From: Mauremys mutica
Lineage: Eukaryota > Chordata > Testudines > Geoemydidae
DNA: 64,000 nt
Direction of reading: 5' to 3'
NCBI RefSeq assembly: GCF_020497125.1
Contig: NC_059077.1
Coordinates: forward strand, 26,549,340-26,613,339
Part shown: positions 23,451 to 34,745 of the stretch, one piece after another
How the letters are laid out: each line of letters begins with the position of its first letter
Position numbering within the stretch: the first letter of the stretch is position 1
Made by a program: the position numbers and the translations under genes
The notes under the pieces: generated by a model
Database searches by the model: none
What the model saw: only the letters and a program-made list of their open reading frames with translations
What the model was told of the DNA's origin: nothing

Positions 23451-23477
23451 AAAAAATAAATAAATAAATAAATAAAA
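23451..23477 (+). repeat. (AAAT)n microsatellite
   Basis: An A run followed by about five AAAT units. Could be the A-rich tail of an unrecognised retroposon. Confidence 0.85.
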
Positions 23478-23834
23478 CCACCTAGAAAAACAAAGAATCC
23501 GAGTTAGTATAAGAGTAAAAATACTGAGCCAATATCAAGTCAATGTTGAACCAACTACTATTCCTTAGTTCAGTCCAGTGTGTAAATTTGAGCCCATTAC
23601 CCCACATGTGTGGCAACAAGAGCTTGGGCCCCGTCCACAAAGGTATTTAGTCTCCTAACTTCCACTGCTTTTAGTCAAAATTGGGAGCCTATATGCTTTT
23701 GTGAATCTGGGCCTTGTAGGCTATTGAATCCAATAAGCCTGATTCTACTCTCATGCCAATGTAAATCAGCACTAATTCCACAGAACTCCAAGTATTTACG
23801 CATAAATTCTCTTTGGGGTGAATGGCAAATCCTA

Positions 23835-23922
23835 CATGGCTCCTGTGGGTACGAAATTCAGAAAATATTCCTAAATACCTCCACAAGAACTTTAAGGATT
23901 CGACTTAAATTGCAGTGCTTAC
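23835..23922 (+). repeat. Unclassified repeat pair, copy 1
   Basis: About 88 bp (catggctcctgtgggtac ... ttaaattgcagtgctta) aligns in the same orientation, with few gaps, to 26881-26965. Shared words are attcagaaaat, ttcctaaat and aaattgcagt/aaaatgcagt. No family recognised. Confidence 0.6.
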
Positions 23923-24226
23923 CTAAAGAGCAAGCGGAGAATCAGACCCTATGCATTTTTTCTAGTTTATCATAATTGGAGAAATCACCAGTTCTAAGTG
24001 CACTGTATCCACCCATTACAAACATTTTCAGCTTTTAACAGTAATACCTCATTTGGATTCCTCATTTATTGGTGGCTTAATTTGGAATACAATGGGCCTG
24101 ATTTCAGCATTGCTGAGCATATAGAATGCCATTTGAGGTAAATGGGAGCTGCAGATTTTTGTCACCTATGATAAATAGGCCCAAGGTGTCTCAGGCCAGA
24201 CATTCAAATATTGAAGCATCCTATAA

Positions 24227-24551
24227 CAGGGTGACTTGCCCCTTTAAGGGCAAGAGGCCTGGGGCTAGCCAACCCTAGTTACTAGGTAGCTACACCTCAG
24301 TAGGGATCTGCAGGAAGCTGCAGTGGGAAAGTTCTCAGGGAGAATGGAGGCTGCTGGGGGAAAGTAGGCTCCAGCAGAGAAACCTTGAACTTGGAGAGTG
24401 AGACTACAGGCAAGAAAGGCCTGGGAGTGACCTGAAAGGAGGTAAATGGAGGGGCTGGATAACTTTATTTTGAATGTTTGTTAATTTAGTAACCCAGAAC
24501 TGGTGAAGGGCTGTGAATGGATAGTTGGGTTTGTGCGCCCCTGGAAGGGGG
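24227..24551 (+). repeat. Left part of an older repeat, split by a solo LTR
   Basis: gggtgacttgcccctttaag and following GC-richer sequence up to cccctggaaggggg. It seems to continue after the LTR at 25343 with ggggaaactgaggcagtatg, giving a plausible pre-insertion sequence. Probably itself LTR-like; boundaries are uncertain. Confidence 0.4.
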
Positions 24552-25342
24552 TGTCATAGGCTGGCTTGCCCAAGTAAATGGAGCAGGTCCAGTGCCCCCT
24601 GCCAGACCAAGTACTCCTATTTGGCTAATTAAGACAGTGGGGCAGCACCTAGGGCTGGGGACTATAAAGAATCACTTGCAAAGCTGGTGAAAGGAGGAGC
24701 CCTGGAAGGAAGCAGAAAGTGTTTCCTGGGAGAAGGCTGAAGGTAGGAGAGCAGCAAGAGGGGTTTGCTGGCAGGTATACTCAAGCCAGAGAGCCAGGAT
24801 TGAAGGTGGTGGCAGCAAGAGTTGTCTGTCAGCGATAAGCTGGATTCAAGGGCTGAAGTCTGGGAGCAGAAGCGGAGTTTACCCGCTGATATCTGCAGAG
24901 CTAGGGAGCTGGACCCAGGGAACCAAGAGATGGTCGGCAGGAGTGAAGGAGGCTCCTAGCAGACAGGCAATGGGGGTTCCTGCTGGTAAGAGTGGGGTTG
25001 CACTCCACTTGGAAGGGCTGGGGTGGCTGTCCTGTACAAGGACAGAAGAGGACTGACAGAGAGTCTGGATTGAAGGCACTGCTGTATGATATGTGGGCCA
25101 CCAAGGAGTGAGATGTCTTGAGCTTTAATAACTGCTTGTACTGTGGTGAGAAATAGACTACATGTTTGGGACTTTTGTTATGGACTACATTGTTGTAATG
25201 TTCCAGCTCCAAGCAGGAGAAGTATAGAGACAAGAAAGTCTGAAGTGAAGTTATTGGGTTGCCTGAGAGGGGAAACTGAAACAGACATGCCATGCCAAGG
25301 CCTGCAGCACAAGGGTGCTCTGGATGGGGCTTCTGTATGACA
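24552..25342. mobile_element. Solo LTR candidate (791 bp)
   Basis: It starts TGTCATA and ends TATGACA, perfect 7-bp inverted ends of the TG...CA type. Flanks are ggggg (24547-24551) and gggga (25343-25347), compatible with a 4-5 bp duplication. No internal retroviral genes. Orientation is unclear because no convincing TATA/poly(A) pair was seen. Confidence 0.6.
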
Positions 25343-25405
25343 GGGGAAACTGAGGCAGTATGCTGTAGAGCTAGCCCTGATCACAGAGAGGTGACCTGCT
25401 CAGTT
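25343..25405 (+). repeat. Right part of the older repeat split by the LTR
   Basis: ggggaaactgaggcagtatg resumes the sequence interrupted after 24551. See the left part at 24227-24551. Confidence 0.35.
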
Positions 25406-25494
25406 ACATGGGCCTAAGTTTCTCCTGATTGTGTGCAGGGCTGCAGTGCAGTGTAGTGTAAAGCATATAGGGGGATAAGGGTTCAGTCAAAACT

Positions 25495-25605
25495 TTTAGA
25501 CCAAAATTTTCAAAAATAGGAGCCTAGAGTGTGACCTCTAGTTCCTGATTTATGTTCCTAAGTCACAGGCTTGGTTTTCAAAAGTGTTGAACGTTCATGA
25601 ATTCC
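25495..25605. repeat. Old repeat fragment
   Basis: ccaaaattttcaaaaatagg and ggttttcaaaagtgttga are near complements at the two ends. A decayed fold-back family similar to 18010-18165. Confidence 0.35.
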
Positions 25606-25737
25606 TACTGAAATAGCCCCTGCTCTCCATATTGTGGCTGTAGTCACAATATGAGCAGGGCCAAGTAGGAAAAGATGTGTCCTTGCTCCCCAGCATGGCT
25701 GAGGGTAAAATCTATCCTCACACCTTCATATCAACTG

Positions 25738-26022
25738 TCTGAAATGGGCCATCTTGATTATCACTTCAAAAGTTTTTCTCCCCTGCTGATAATAGCTTCT
25801 CTTAATTAATTAGCCTCTTACAGTTGGTATGGGTACTTTCACCTTTTCATGTTCTCTGTATGTCTAAATATCTTCTTACTGTATGTTCCATTCTATGCAT
25901 CCGATGAAGTGGGCTGTAGCCCACGAAAGCTTATGCTCAAATAAATCTGTTAGTCTCTAAGGTGCCACAAGTACTCCTGTTCTTTTTGCTGATACAGACT
26001 AACACAGTTGCTACTCTGAAAC
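25738..26022 (+). repeat. Abundant turtle retroelement tail with hammerhead-like hairpin
   Basis: gaaatgggccatcttgatta, then agcctcttacagttggtatg, then ctatgcatccgatgaagtgg, then aaataaatctgttagtctct and gatacagactaacacag, in the order found in a very abundant turtle and crocodilian repeat. I associate it with Penelope-like or other LINE-type retroelements; the class is inferred. Shorter copies are at 45530-45655 (plus) and 52118-52209 (minus). Confidence 0.7.
25901..25938 (+). ncRNA. Hammerhead-ribozyme-like fold, copy A
   Basis: Read as RNA: core CCGAUGA (canonical CUGANGA), an extra A, stem II GUGGGC with loop UGUA and GCCCAC (6 perfect pairs), GAAA (25925-25928), a short stem III AGC with loop UUAU and GCU, then C at 25938 as the possible cleavage position. 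Hammerhead motifs are known in Penelope-like elements. Against: the U4 position is C, one A is inserted before stem II, and no stem I is visible. Confidence 0.4.
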
Positions 26023-26475
26023 CTGTGAGAAGTGGAGTGGTGATTGTACATACAAAATAGTCAGTCCACCATGTATTTCTGAATTCATTATACATTTAGG
26101 TTAGTTTAATAGTAGCTGTAGAGATTGTTTTGGTTAATGGGGGTGTATCTGGCTAGAGCTGGGCAGAGAAAGGAAATTCTGTTTTGCAGAGGATTTTGAT
26201 ATTTGGAACAAAACCAAACATTTTGAAATCTTTCATAAAAGGGAATGGAGCCTCAGCTCTGGGGCAGTCTGGCTAGAAGGATGCCCCAAAGCCACAGATG
26301 ATGTAAACCCTGGGGTCCCTGATTCTGAGGCAGTCTGCCTGGAGGGCTGCCTTGGAGCTGCAGACCCTGGAAACCCTGGCAGCCCAGGCTGTCAAGGAGC
26401 CATGAACCTGGGACCTGGGGTTCCCAAAGCTTCCATGTTCTTGGATCCTCATCAGCCCACAGATAATTGATTGTA

Positions 26476-26594
26476 GTGACCAGATGTCCCTGATTTTATA
26501 GGGACAGTCCCAATATGCGGGGCTTTTTCTTATATAGGTGCCTATTACCCTCCACCCCCGTCCCGATTTTTCACACTTTCTATCTGGTCACCCT
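26476..26594. mobile_element. Short MITE (119 bp) with ggtcaccag termini
   Basis: The start gtgaccagatgtccc and the complement of the end (ctatctggtcaccct) are inverted repeats. attgta occurs on both sides (26470-26475 and 26595-26600). The interior (ttatagggacagtccc, cctattaccctcc) matches a MITE I know as common in turtles. Superfamily not certain. Confidence 0.75.
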
Positions 26595-26880
26595 ATTGTA
26601 GATTTAGATAGTATCTAAATTGAGAGAGATTTTTCAAACCTGCCTGGATTCAGTCAGAATTTAGTCAAAATTAAACTTTTTCCACAGAATATTTTGATGT
26701 ACTGGCAAATTTTGATGAGAATGTTTTCTGGGAATATTTTCCAATCAGCTCTCTGTGTATTTTTCTCCTTTTTAATGGCCATTTAGGTTAAGTTAACAAG
26801 GAACAGATTTGGGGATTATTTTTAAATGATCAAGATCAGAAGTCCTCCTTAGGAGTGACTGTGGTGACTGGTGAATGTTA

Positions 26881-26965
26881 CATGATTCCTGTGGATATGA
26901 AGTTCAGAAAATGTTCCTAAATGCCTTCCTCAAATTTTAAGGTATTGACTTAAAATGCAGTTCTC
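26881..26965 (+). repeat. Unclassified repeat pair, copy 2
   Basis: Same orientation and similar sequence to 23835-23922; see that entry. The preceding 60 bp (ggagtgactgtggtgac) has no counterpart at the first copy. Confidence 0.6.
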
Positions 26966-27094
26966 TGAAAATAGACTAGGTAATAATTCTTACTCAACAG
27001 ATCTGTTCTTTGCCTTTACTCAGTCATATCTGCTCCTTTTAGTGATAAAAAGGCTTACTGGATGTTACTCCCATTAGCCCTGCAGAGTCAACAC

Positions 27095-27301
27095 TGGCTA
27101 TGTCTACACTAGAGACCTTACAGAGCAATAGCTGGACCGATGCAGCCGGGCCCCTGTAAGATCACTTATGCAGCCAGTCTATTCCGATGGGAGAGAGCAC
27201 TGAAGGGTGTGGGTTTTTTTTGTTTTGTTTTGTTTTTTTTGTTTTACATCCCTTGGTGACATAAGTTTTGCCAATGGAAGTGGTAGTGTAGACGTAGCCA
27301 C
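27095..27301. mobile_element. Harbinger-type MITE (about 207 bp)
   Basis: The left end tggctatgtctacacta and the right end (complement tgtggctacgtctacacta) form inverted repeats of about 17 bp with one or two mismatches. Internal gatgcagccggg and ccgatgggagagag occur in a turtle MITE family I recall as PIF/Harbinger-derived. A T/G-rich low-complexity tract has expanded inside at 27214-27245. Non-autonomous. Confidence 0.7.
27214..27245 (+). repeat. T-rich (TTTTG)n low complexity
   Basis: T runs separated by single G, inside the MITE. Confidence 0.85.
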
Positions 27302-30234
27302 AGCTAAAACAGAATGAGCTGAGTTCTGTTTATTCTTGTTTATCATATAAAGAATTGTTTCCTAAGTTCCACCTGAAGTGCCAAGCCATTACATCTTTGC
27401 AAAATCATTGAAGGTAGTGGGGTTCCACAGCTGCCTTTTAGTAAGATAATGACATTCATAGGTACTACTAAAAGTATGATTTCCCCATCATCTTTATTAT
27501 TGATGATGATTTGTGAGAAGTGAAGAGCCCAGCTTGATTCTCAGATCCTAGGTTGAGGTTGTAGTTAGTTGACAAAGGAAGAATTTTTTTCTAAGCACGT
27601 TCGATATTGACACGTTTGGGAGACAATTAAGGTGAAATCACTGATTATGCTGAGTTGAACAACATTTGAGATATTACACAGAAAAGCTCTTTTGCATAAA
27701 CAGAATGGAAATTTAGTTTACTATGTCACAACAGTGGGAGCTCATTCTTTTGGTGCCGTAACTTACTGTACATCACTAGTCAAAAACATGGCCATTGCCA
27801 AAGTAGTAAAGGGGCCTTAGATTTAAATGAAAATGTGCCCATACTTGTCAGTCCCCAAATCTTTAATTTCAAATGAACTTTACAATGTACACATGCAGAG
27901 TATGGTTTGTTTCTCATCACTGGAAGCTTCAGAATGTTTGGCTCAGCAACAGGGGTTCTGCGTTGCTCTTGTGCACTGGGCCTTTTGGCTTTGTAATGCA
28001 GTGCAGGAGAGTATTCCAATGTATACTTTCAAAAACAGGAAGTGACATTTCAAGTAATTACAGATTTATTGTGGGTACATGGCTGATCCCTCTTCATTGT
28101 CCTGGCTTTCCTGTCTCAGCCTGAAGGAAGTGGCCAGGATAGTGGGGGGAGGGAAGCAGCTCTACTGTTACTTTTCTGATTACAAACTCCGTTGCTTAGT
28201 GGAAGAGTGATGAAAACATATTCAAACCCTTGCCAAAAGCTCACTAGAAATATTTGACATCTCACCTACATCAACAAGCGGGAGTTAAAGGTTAAATCAC
28301 ACACAACCCATGTGCTTGGGAAAAGGATATGTCTATGTCATCAGCTTTCTTTGTTCTAAAGTAATAATATATCAACAGTAGAACAGGTTCCTAGGCTGTG
28401 AAGAAAAATACACTTGGATCTTTTACAATTACTCATGAATAGAGCAAAGATCTATCAGTATGTTTATATTTTCAAATCCAATTGGTGATGTCCTTGTTCT
28501 GCTCCTTAAGTCAAGCATATATTTAAACATTGGAGTGGTCAAAGGAGGATATACCCATTGAGGCAGGGATAGTGTTTTTTGTTCTGGTTGTACAGTGCCT
28601 AGCACTCCACAATTAGAGTTCCTAAGTGCTACTGTAATCTAAATAATAATGAGGGGAATACCCCTCACCTATCAACAGGTGGACATTAGTGATGACGCTT
28701 ACATTTGTGGCTTTTCCTGTAATACTACTTCAAGGAAGCTGTACTTCTGTGGAATTATGTCATTCACCAATAAATGTTGTCTGTTGCTCTTATGTGACTC
28801 CTGAAGGCACCAGTTACCTCTAGAATCCAAAATGGTGGTGCTTTCTAGTTGAGTAAATAAGATGGCTGGACTTTTATAGCCTTCTGCTAAGCTGAATCAA
28901 GGAACATAGTATCAAGTTAAGCACAAGATAATTTATTTTATTTTTTTAGGAAAGGTGACAAACCTTAACAGGACTCCACATAAAATGGCCGAGATGCTTC
29001 TTGGGGCACGGCTTTTGTCCTCTGTACAGTGAGGATACTGTTGCAATCTAAATAATACCTCAGTGATGATACTTAATGCAAAGTGGCTCTGCTGCCACTC
29101 CATGGGAAGGAAAAATTCCTTCCTTTCCTCCTGTTGAACAACTAGAATGAGTGCTGGGAGAGAACTTGCTCCTATTCTGAGGTCCTTACTCATTCAAACT
29201 CCAGTTCCAGTCAATGGGAGTTTGCCTGAATAAGGACTGAGTAAAAAGTGAAACAGAGCTTCAAGCTACAGCTCAATGGTAGGATCATTGTTTTCCAAGA
29301 TCAATGAACTTATGTTGTATGTTGCTACAATGTTCATCTAGTGTACACTGCTGAGCTGTTACCAAGAACCCAAATTCCCATACGTTGTAGAACAAAGATT
29401 GGAATCTACATTCAAAATAAGACAAAAAATAAAGAAAAAAATTAATTTTCTGTGCATCTGTCTTCTTCATTGACTCTTCCATTTAAGAGACAATGCACCT
29501 GTTGACTTTCACAATACTTGATATCTGATTTCAGTTTCTAGGGTGAGTATAAACACTAGGCTTGCAGAGAGAGAATGACTTTTGGAAACTTTCCCCCAAG
29601 AACAGTCAAAGCTGCCAAATGTACCCGCAGAAAACAAAATAAATTAGAACAATACAGTAAGTAGTGATGTAGTTCAGTCTCGTTTGATTCAGCTGTCATA
29701 TTAACTATGTTTCAGTGCTCTGTGAGACCGGAAGTTATCAAAGTGTACTCATATGGTGTGTATTAAACATTCTACACTGATGCATAGACATGGTGCCAGA
29801 AGTTGACATTTATAAAATGAATGATTCTGGAAATTTTTCTAGGATGCTAGGTTTTTTTTTTCTACATGCATTCCTCCCTTCCTTGTTTGACGTGTCGAGC
29901 CTCTCAATTTTATTATTAAAAATCTTGCCCTAATAACACTCTTCCTCTTCCCTATTCTTAACCAACTGTGGGACAGTTACAAAGCTGAGATGTGAAATCA
30001 GGTTCATATCCAAGCATGAGTAAGGGATTCAGAAAGAATATTCAGTTCATTATTCAGAGATGCTTCATCATTCAGAGATGAAGTTTGGGCTGAGATCTAG
30101 ATCCCACTCCTTCATCTCTGTGTTGATTCCCTACCTCTCTCCCAGCCAGTGGCTGGATCTTCAGTTGTATAAACATGGCTAGTGCAATTGAAGGCAATAG
30201 AGTGATATGAATTTACATCAGCTGAAGACCTGGC
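27302..30234. other. Gene-free stretch
   Basis: No gene recognised. Contains an old repeat tail at 28555-28650 and an old palindromic fragment near 29190-29250 and 30150-30235; the rest is unassigned. Confidence 0.55.
28555..28650 (+). repeat. Old LINE/MIR tail repeat
   Basis: aggcagggatagtgtttttt, then tgtacagtgcctagcac, then gttcctaagtgctactgtaa and taaataataatgag. The same tail occurs at 39055-39122 (interrupted by an LTR), 47640-47760 and 51470-51540. Confidence 0.55.
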
Positions 30235-30680
30235 ACAATATCTCCCTTCTCTTCAATCTTGCATTTCCATCTTCTTCTCTATATTCGTTGCCCTTCTGCT
30301 TTCTCAAACTCAACCTCTAAATGTCTTATCTTCATCTCTATCTCCTCTGCCTTCCTTTTTTGACAACTCATCTGTCCTTCTTGTCTCCCAGGCTTGCAAC
30401 CTGTGCCATCTTTGACTTTTCTCTCTTCTTGTATCCACATATTGAGTTCCTTGATAAGAACTGTTGCTTACTGCTGCTTAAAACAAAAACTGCACTTTCT
30501 CCCTATTCCCTGTACTAAAACCCTTGTGTAGGCTTTGGTCATTTCTTGCTTCAAAACTTTTCTCTGGCTTCTCTTCTCTGGTCCCTCCAGAGACCCTGAT
30601 TTCATTGTTGCAATCATGTCACTTTCCTCCTTCAATCACTTTATTGGTTCCCATTCTCTCTTCAAATGAAATTGAAGCAG
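30235..30680 (+). mobile_element. L2-type LINE fragment, reverse-transcriptase 3' region
   Basis: A pyrimidine-rich coding-like strand with conceptual pieces resembling the L2 RT C-terminal region: LATCAIFDFSLF (family pattern VIFDSSLSL) and a later HFIGSHSLF (family pattern LHWLP). Frames are broken and many bases diverged, so this is an ancient inactive fragment. Confidence 0.6.
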
Positions 30681-31124
30681 GATTGGAGAACATATGGCTA
30701 TGGATGCTGATGCCCTCCTTATGACAAATGATTCTTACAAAGTGAGAATCCAGAGGAAGAGACACTTAGCAATGAGACAGATAATCAAGAATGGAAATGT
30801 GAAGAATGTCACGAGGTTACAGATATTTGAAGTGCCGAGGATGTTCCTACACTGCCTTATGGACCACATTACTACACTGACTTTGTCCCACATTCCACCC
30901 TCTCCACTGAATATTGTTTTAGTCACTGCACAGTGTTGCAAGAAGAGCAGGAATCAAAGGCATCAAATTGGGCCTGTGGCTTAGGAACAGTATTAACACC
31001 TCAGTTGGCTTTGGGATGAAGTGAGGAGCACACTTTTAAAGATAGCAGTTTATTTTTTTAATCAACATCGTCAGCCTAGTTCTCCTGTACTTTTGTCATT
31101 CTTGCAGAGTCCTCAAATTGATCG

Positions 31125-31205
31125 TGATATACTGGGCCAGTGTAAAGCTAAGCTGGTGACTTCAGGGAAGCTATGCTTATTTACACTAGCTGAGGATCTG
31201 GCTCA
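31125..31205. repeat. Old palindromic repeat fragment
   Basis: gggccagtgtaaagctaagc ... gtgacttcagggaagc ... tatttacactagctgagga. The two outer parts are near complements. Confidence 0.45.
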
Positions 31206-33403
31206 ATGTTTAATTGGTGTATTACCAATGAAAACATTTAGTCCTTATTTACCAAACAGTGCAGCATCCACCAAAACTCCATATACGGCATAAAGTGCTA
31301 ATTCTACTTTACGTTCTGGTGCTGTTACTAAATCTCTCAAGCAGTCCATGATGTCACCAGAGCATCCTTGATGGACTTAAGAACTAATATATGCAGAAGA
31401 ATTATATTGTATAAGAAGAATTATATGCAACTGAATGAAGCTTTGCTTCCATCAAGGGAATATATATTAACTGTCTAAAATCCATACATGAGACACAGTG
31501 TAAAATATAAACCAAAATGTTTCCAGGCAAGTTCCTCAAACAGTTTGCAGCTATTTTTAAATATAACAATTCTTTAAGTTCCAAAGTATAACTGTGACTT
31601 GTGAGATTAGAACTATTTCCCTAATGTTACCCATTGTGCCATTATGTGAGGAGACATATGGCCCAACAGTGCCCTCAAGGTGAATTTCCTAGCTTTTATA
31701 GTTCTCTTTCACAATCCAGTTCCAATAATGTTACTCCTTGTGTGTGTTAATTCATTAATAAATACAATGGCTAATGTTAAACTTGAATCCCTACCTTATG
31801 ACACCCAGTGTTGCATAGCTAACAGTTCACTGCCTCAAGGAACAATCTGACTTGACATTTAAGTGTGGCTTTTCATATCCTTGTGACACACACATGCAGT
31901 TATACGTAATTACGCTTACCTCAAGAGCTCAATGCAACTTGTTTTTGTGGGCCACTAGCTGAAACTGTGTGTGTGAAATAGAGAATCTCTAAGTACAGAC
32001 ATCAGCTGCTTTATTTCTTGAATTGTGACCTTAAACAAATAGTGTTTTTCCTTCCTCTTGAGAATCACGTGAGTATACTCTCAGCAGATAATTTTTCCTG
32101 GATAGGAAAACCTTCCTGTTATCTCCCTCTGAAGGTTCACTAACGAGCCTTTTCACATTTTTTTTTAAAATATATGTTCTCTTCCATTTTTTTGTTAATC
32201 TGAAAATCCATTTGTTTTAAAAGATATGTGAAAAGCATGCACTCATGTTCTTGTCTCACAGAGAAGAGATTTAGAAGTGATAAGCAAGAGTATGTAGCAG
32301 GCAATCGTAATTCTGTGGCGTTAGTGTTGTGGTTTTTGTGTTTTTGTTTTTGCCTTTTTTGTTTTTGTTTTTTGTTTTTTAAATGTAAGCAATGAAAATG
32401 CCACTGGCATTCCAAATCCCAGCATGAAGAACCCACAGTTTAAACTCATCATAGAAAATCACTGCAATATTGCACATAATAGTCTCAGACAGCAAGTTAG
32501 AGTATGGAACATTTGGAAGGGGCAACTCATGTTACTTTGTTTGTTCCAGCCTCACACTAGTAGAATTGATGCTTCCGTATGTTCTCATCTTTACCTCACT
32601 CTGAGCCGTGAGCATAGGTAGCAGATACCATATACATAGACATGGAAAGGTTAGCGTTTTATCAGCAAATGTCTGTAAACGTCGATTTCACCACATATAC
32701 ACAAACTGATGAAAAATATTTCCACTGATGATCATTACAATTTACACATAGGTGAAGTAAGAAAAATGCTGCTTGAGAGCTTATTAGAGCTTGATTTAAG
32801 GATATTTACTTTGTATATTTTGGCATGCGATGTTGACAACTTGCAATTGAACAGTTACAAAGCTTTATAACTTTTTTGAATCTGTGTCTACTGTCATCAA
32901 ATTAGTGTCAGACACATTCCCACAATAGTGAAAATGTAAATTTATAAGAACTGAAAAAAATGCTTAAATAAACATTGATAGTAACCATGAAAACTTAAAA
33001 AAAATATATATTTTTTTGCCACACCTACAAATACACTAAGGGAAACACCATAAAACCGATAACACCAATAAATTGGTGCCAAACATGTGTTACAGTCAGT
33101 GGTAAGGGTACATTTATAATAGTTTATAAAGGGTTAATAAATGATTAATACACGTTGGAAGGAGGAGTTGTACTTGCAGCAATTTAATGCACATCACTGT
33201 TACATAATATAGATATAAGCAACCTATTAGGCACTTAGACTCACTACAATTTAAGCCATTTATAAAAACACTTAAATGTATTAATCATTTACATTTATAG
33301 TTTGTATCTTTAAAATATTGTGACAATTTTTTATTGATCAGACTTTTAATTAACACACACGTTGCTAGATACTTACTGTAATTGCATTTGCTCTGTTAGC
33401 AAC
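31206..33403. other. Gene-free AT-rich stretch
   Basis: No gene recognised. Contains a T/G-rich low-complexity tract (32333-32380) and a short AT tract near 33000-33017; otherwise unassigned and strongly AT-rich. Confidence 0.55.
32333..32380 (+). repeat. (TTTTTG)n low complexity
   Basis: T runs punctuated by G and one gcc. Confidence 0.85.
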
Positions 33404-34185
33404 TGTGACAGGTATGGCAAGTTCCTGCAGTTCCTTGGAGGAAACCTTATTGAATTAAATGCAGTCTTACTGTATTAAGTTTATGTATCACTGTGGGCCA
33501 GGGATTGTATGTAATTACCATAGCTCCAGGAACTAAGAACAGTGGGTGGTAAGTAGGCAAATTCACTCAGGTTTAACACCTCCTACCAATACCTAGAGGG
33601 ACATGCATATGCTGGTTCAAACTGGATACTCTAAAGACCAGCGGACAAAGAAAGCACTTTTGGATTCATAGACGGAGATTAAGCTGATTATGGGCCTTCT
33701 TTCTGACCCAGCAAGTGGACGATCTGTCCAAGGCGGGGCCCATCAGTCCTTAGGGAAGGGTTGGAAGGATGGCCACCATGCACAGCCCTTATGGAGAAGG
33801 AAGGGGAAGGGGTGATTGCTGGTAAGATTATTAGCATGCATGCAGATTTTTTCCTTGTTCTTAGTATGTTTTCTCTGTAATGCTCTTTCCTTAAGAGTAA
33901 ATGTGCTTGTGTAGAAAGAGTTGTGTGGTATCTTAACTCGGCAGTTACACCGTTTGTAGTTTCTGAGGAGAAGGTAAAACAGGCCTGTCTAGCCAGGCTG
34001 TCTTACTAGGGAATTCACAGTGTAAACAGGGAAATGTGCAGCCTGGAAATAACTCCGTCAGGAGGGAGAGAGATGTGTCTCCCCACCTGAGAGAGGTGAC
34101 AGCTGGGAAGCCAGAAACCTGAGGGTGGGTGCCCTTGCTGGACCATGGATGGGGGATAGAGGTGCAATTGCCCTGAACCGTGACA
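33404..34185 (+). mobile_element. Solo LTR, turtle endogenous-retrovirus type (782 bp)
   Basis: Begins TGTGACAGGTATGGCAAG and ends GAACCGTGACA, TG...CA with inverted TGTGAC/GTGACA termini. The body (gggccttctttctgaccc, ggaagggttggaaggatgg, ggtaagattattagcatgc) matches a turtle LTR I recognise. A poly(A)-signal variant AGTAAA is at 33896-33901. Flanks gcaac and gtgac agree at only 3 of 5 bases, so the duplication is unsure. No gag, pol or env sequence adjoins. Confidence 0.75.
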
Positions 34186-34224
34186 GTGACTACTGTAATA
34201 TGTTTTATGTTATGTCTCAGTTAG

Positions 34225-34745
34225 CATTATACCTGATTTCATTCTCCTGCCCTGCATTAAGACTAAGCTTGATAAATTTATGGAGGGGATGGTATGATGG
34301 GATAGCCTAGTTTTGGCAATTAATTTGGCAATTGATCTTTGATTATCAGCAGGTAAGTATGCCCAGTGGTCTGTGATGGGATGTTAGATGGGTTGGGATC
34401 TGAGTTACTACAGAGAATTCTTTCCTGGGTGCTGGCTGGTGAGTCTTGCCCACATGCTCAGGGTTTAACTGATCGCCATATTTGGGGTCAGGAAGGAATT
34501 TTCCTCCAGGGCAGATTGGCAGAGGCCCTGGAGATTTTTTGCCTTCCTCTGCAGCATGGGGCACGGGTCACTTTTTGGAGGATTCTCTGCAGCTTGAGGT
34601 CTTCAAACCGCAACTTGGGGACTTCGATAACTCAGACATAGGCTAGGGGTTTGTTATAGAAGTGGATGGGTGGGATTCTGTGGCCTGCATTGTGCAGGAG
34701 GTCAGACTAGATGATCATAATGGTCCCTTCTGACCTTAAAGTCTG
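34225..34745 (+). mobile_element. CR1 LINE 3' end, plus strand
   Basis: Starts in the last codons of the reverse-transcriptase frame (conceptual TKLDKFMEGMV), followed by a 3' UTR with tcaggaaggaattttcctcc and gaggtcagactagatgatca then taatggtcccttctgacc, the CR1 tail motif. 5'-truncated. A different subfamily from the minus-strand copies at 8.3 and 46.6 kb. Confidence 0.85.
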
